From: Pagrus major
Taxonomy: Eukaryota; Chordata; Actinopteri; Spariformes; Sparidae
Direction of reading: 5' to 3'
Length of the DNA: 64,000 nt
Assembly (NCBI RefSeq): GCF_040436345.1
Contig: NC_133237.1
Location: 26,789,749 to 26,853,748 of the forward strand
Numbering within the stretch: position 1 is the first letter of the stretch; each line of letters begins with the position of its first letter. Below, one piece after another: positions 63,075 to 64,000 of this stretch. The translations under genes were made by a program, and so were the position numbers. The notes below the pieces were generated by a model. The model did not search any database and was not told the DNA's origin. It saw nothing but the letters and a program-made list of their open reading frames with translations.

Positions 63075-63952
63075 GTAAAAGATACTTCTTCCACCACTAA
63101 CTACAGGCGCATTAGCCTAAAGGGGCAGCTCATCAGATATGAGACGCTTCTAAGTTAATTAATAGAATAATCAGTGGATTTAATGATATTCAGAGTAAGT
63201 TTCAGCTGCAGTATTTCGGCAGTTCGGGTTAATTTTAAAAGCAAAGATTACTCCAGAGCTGATTATCTTGACAAATCAAATCCAGTTGGAAAAAAAGACA
63301 AGAAACAGGATGTGTAATACATAGATAAATATATATAAGTAAATACATTCAAACAGAATAGATTTATTCAGTAGTCACCATCATGTTTACATCTGCGTAC
63401 AGAGGATTCACGAGCTGCCACAAACCACCAGTTTACAGACAGGCAGCACGAAGATTTAGAAACTTGTATTCGGATTACGTCGACCCCAAAACCTCCCTGT
63501 TACCACTGCGAGTCTCAGCCAATTTAATCCCTGCTGTTTACAATCCAGCACGTCTTACACAACACTCAGAGTATTCCCGGGCTGAGGAAGCATCCGGGAG
63601 CAACTGGAGAGACCAGATTTCCGTCCATCTTACAGCGTATTACTGATGTATGTATACCAAACATGACCCATTACATCTGTGTTGGTAACTTCTAGAATAT
63701 TTTTCCAGGGCATTACTGTGTTTGTGTAAATGAGTTAAATCAAATATGGCAGTAAGAAATCCTGTTTGTTCATTTAACCCCATCTGCTGAAGACAAACCA
63801 AAGCTGTGTGCTGTCAGATCAACACATATACGTCAACTCTTTGCTCAGATGTGACAATTACACCTTTTCCACTGCAGGAATTTAACATGTAGATCGATCA
63901 GGTTTAGGAAGAGATCGAAGACAACTTTAGTTACAAGTTACTTTGCAGATTA

Positions 63953-64000
63953 CAGTACATGCTGCATTAGAGCCAAAGTAGCACATTTCTAAATAATTCA
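63953..64000. repeat. dispersed repeat cut by the window edge
   Basis: GCTGCATTAGAGCCAAAGTA with the flanking bases matches 49290-49312. The copy continues beyond base 64000. Confidence 0.55.

Larger units (their letters stand above)
51700..64000. other. 12-kb gene-poor stretch
   Basis: I found no exon with recognisable protein similarity on either strand. The open frames (for example 55270-55779, 61548-61850 and 63383-63646) are short and uneven and lack family motifs. The stretch holds dispersed repeats at 52.7, 56.1, 57.4-57.7, 60.1, 62.4-63.1 and 63.96 kb, a (GT)n tract, and non-repetitive AT-rich blocks around 55.75-55.86, 59.22-59.72 and 61.89-62.06 kb that could be regulatory. Distant exons of a neighbouring gene cannot be excluded. 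Confidence 0.55.

Noticed and set aside
63383-63646. 87-codon frame near the right end (MFTSAYRGFTSCHKPP...)
   Set aside because: Mixed composition that looks plausible, but no family was recognised and there is no promoter or splice context; kept out for lack of support.

Overview
This is nuclear DNA from a ray-finned (teleost) fish. Split genes with GT-AG introns encode vertebrate proteins, and the spaces between them are filled with microsatellites, short inverted-repeat elements and dispersed repeats of the kind common in fish. Five protein-coding loci can be supported. All names rest on recognising the translated exons; no database was searched.

Layout. (1) 1-9.6 kb: the first coding exon of crlf3 on the minus strand (292-408), the rest lying off the left edge, with a candidate upstream leader exon and promoter near 7.0-7.16 kb, then repeat-rich spacer. 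(2) 9.65-12.5 kb: mpv17l, plus strand, four coding exons, 207 aa. (3) 16.7-25.5 kb: nde1, plus strand, a non-coding first exon and eight coding exons, 362 aa, with a tandem duplication of about 230 bp in its first intron. (4) 27.2-48.7 kb: a smooth-muscle myosin heavy chain gene (myh11), minus strand, 41 constitutive coding exons (2001 aa) plus two in-frame microexon candidates in surface loop 1. nde1 and myh11 meet tail to tail, the arrangement I recall around human NDE1 and MYH11, with MPV17L in the same region. (5) 50.6-51.6 kb: a small, apparently intronless gene resembling hoatz (C11orf88), plus strand, with an X-box-like site just before its ATG. From 51.7 to 64 kb I see no gene, only repeats and some non-repetitive AT-rich blocks.

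How the genes relate. They do not form one pathway: crlf3 (cytokine-receptor-like), mpv17l (inner mitochondrial/peroxisomal membrane), nde1 (dynein/LIS1 cofactor), myh11 (smooth-muscle motor) and hoatz (motile cilia) are neighbours by ancestry. The sequence does show separate regulatory designs: CArG boxes and a TATA-like box at myh11, an X-box-like site with NRF1/ETS-like motifs at hoatz, and CCAAT boxes at the nde1 and putative crlf3 promoters.

Most worth following up: the two loop-1 microexons of myh11, one CAG-rich; its unusual SP-rich carboxyl tail; a triple AGGTCA element just inside the myh11 leader; the tandemly duplicated nde1 intron; the intronless hoatz; a 450-bp fold-back palindrome in a myh11 intron; and several unnamed repeat families. 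I found no CRISPR array, operon, viral element, rRNA or tRNA, and nothing resembling a new multi-gene system.
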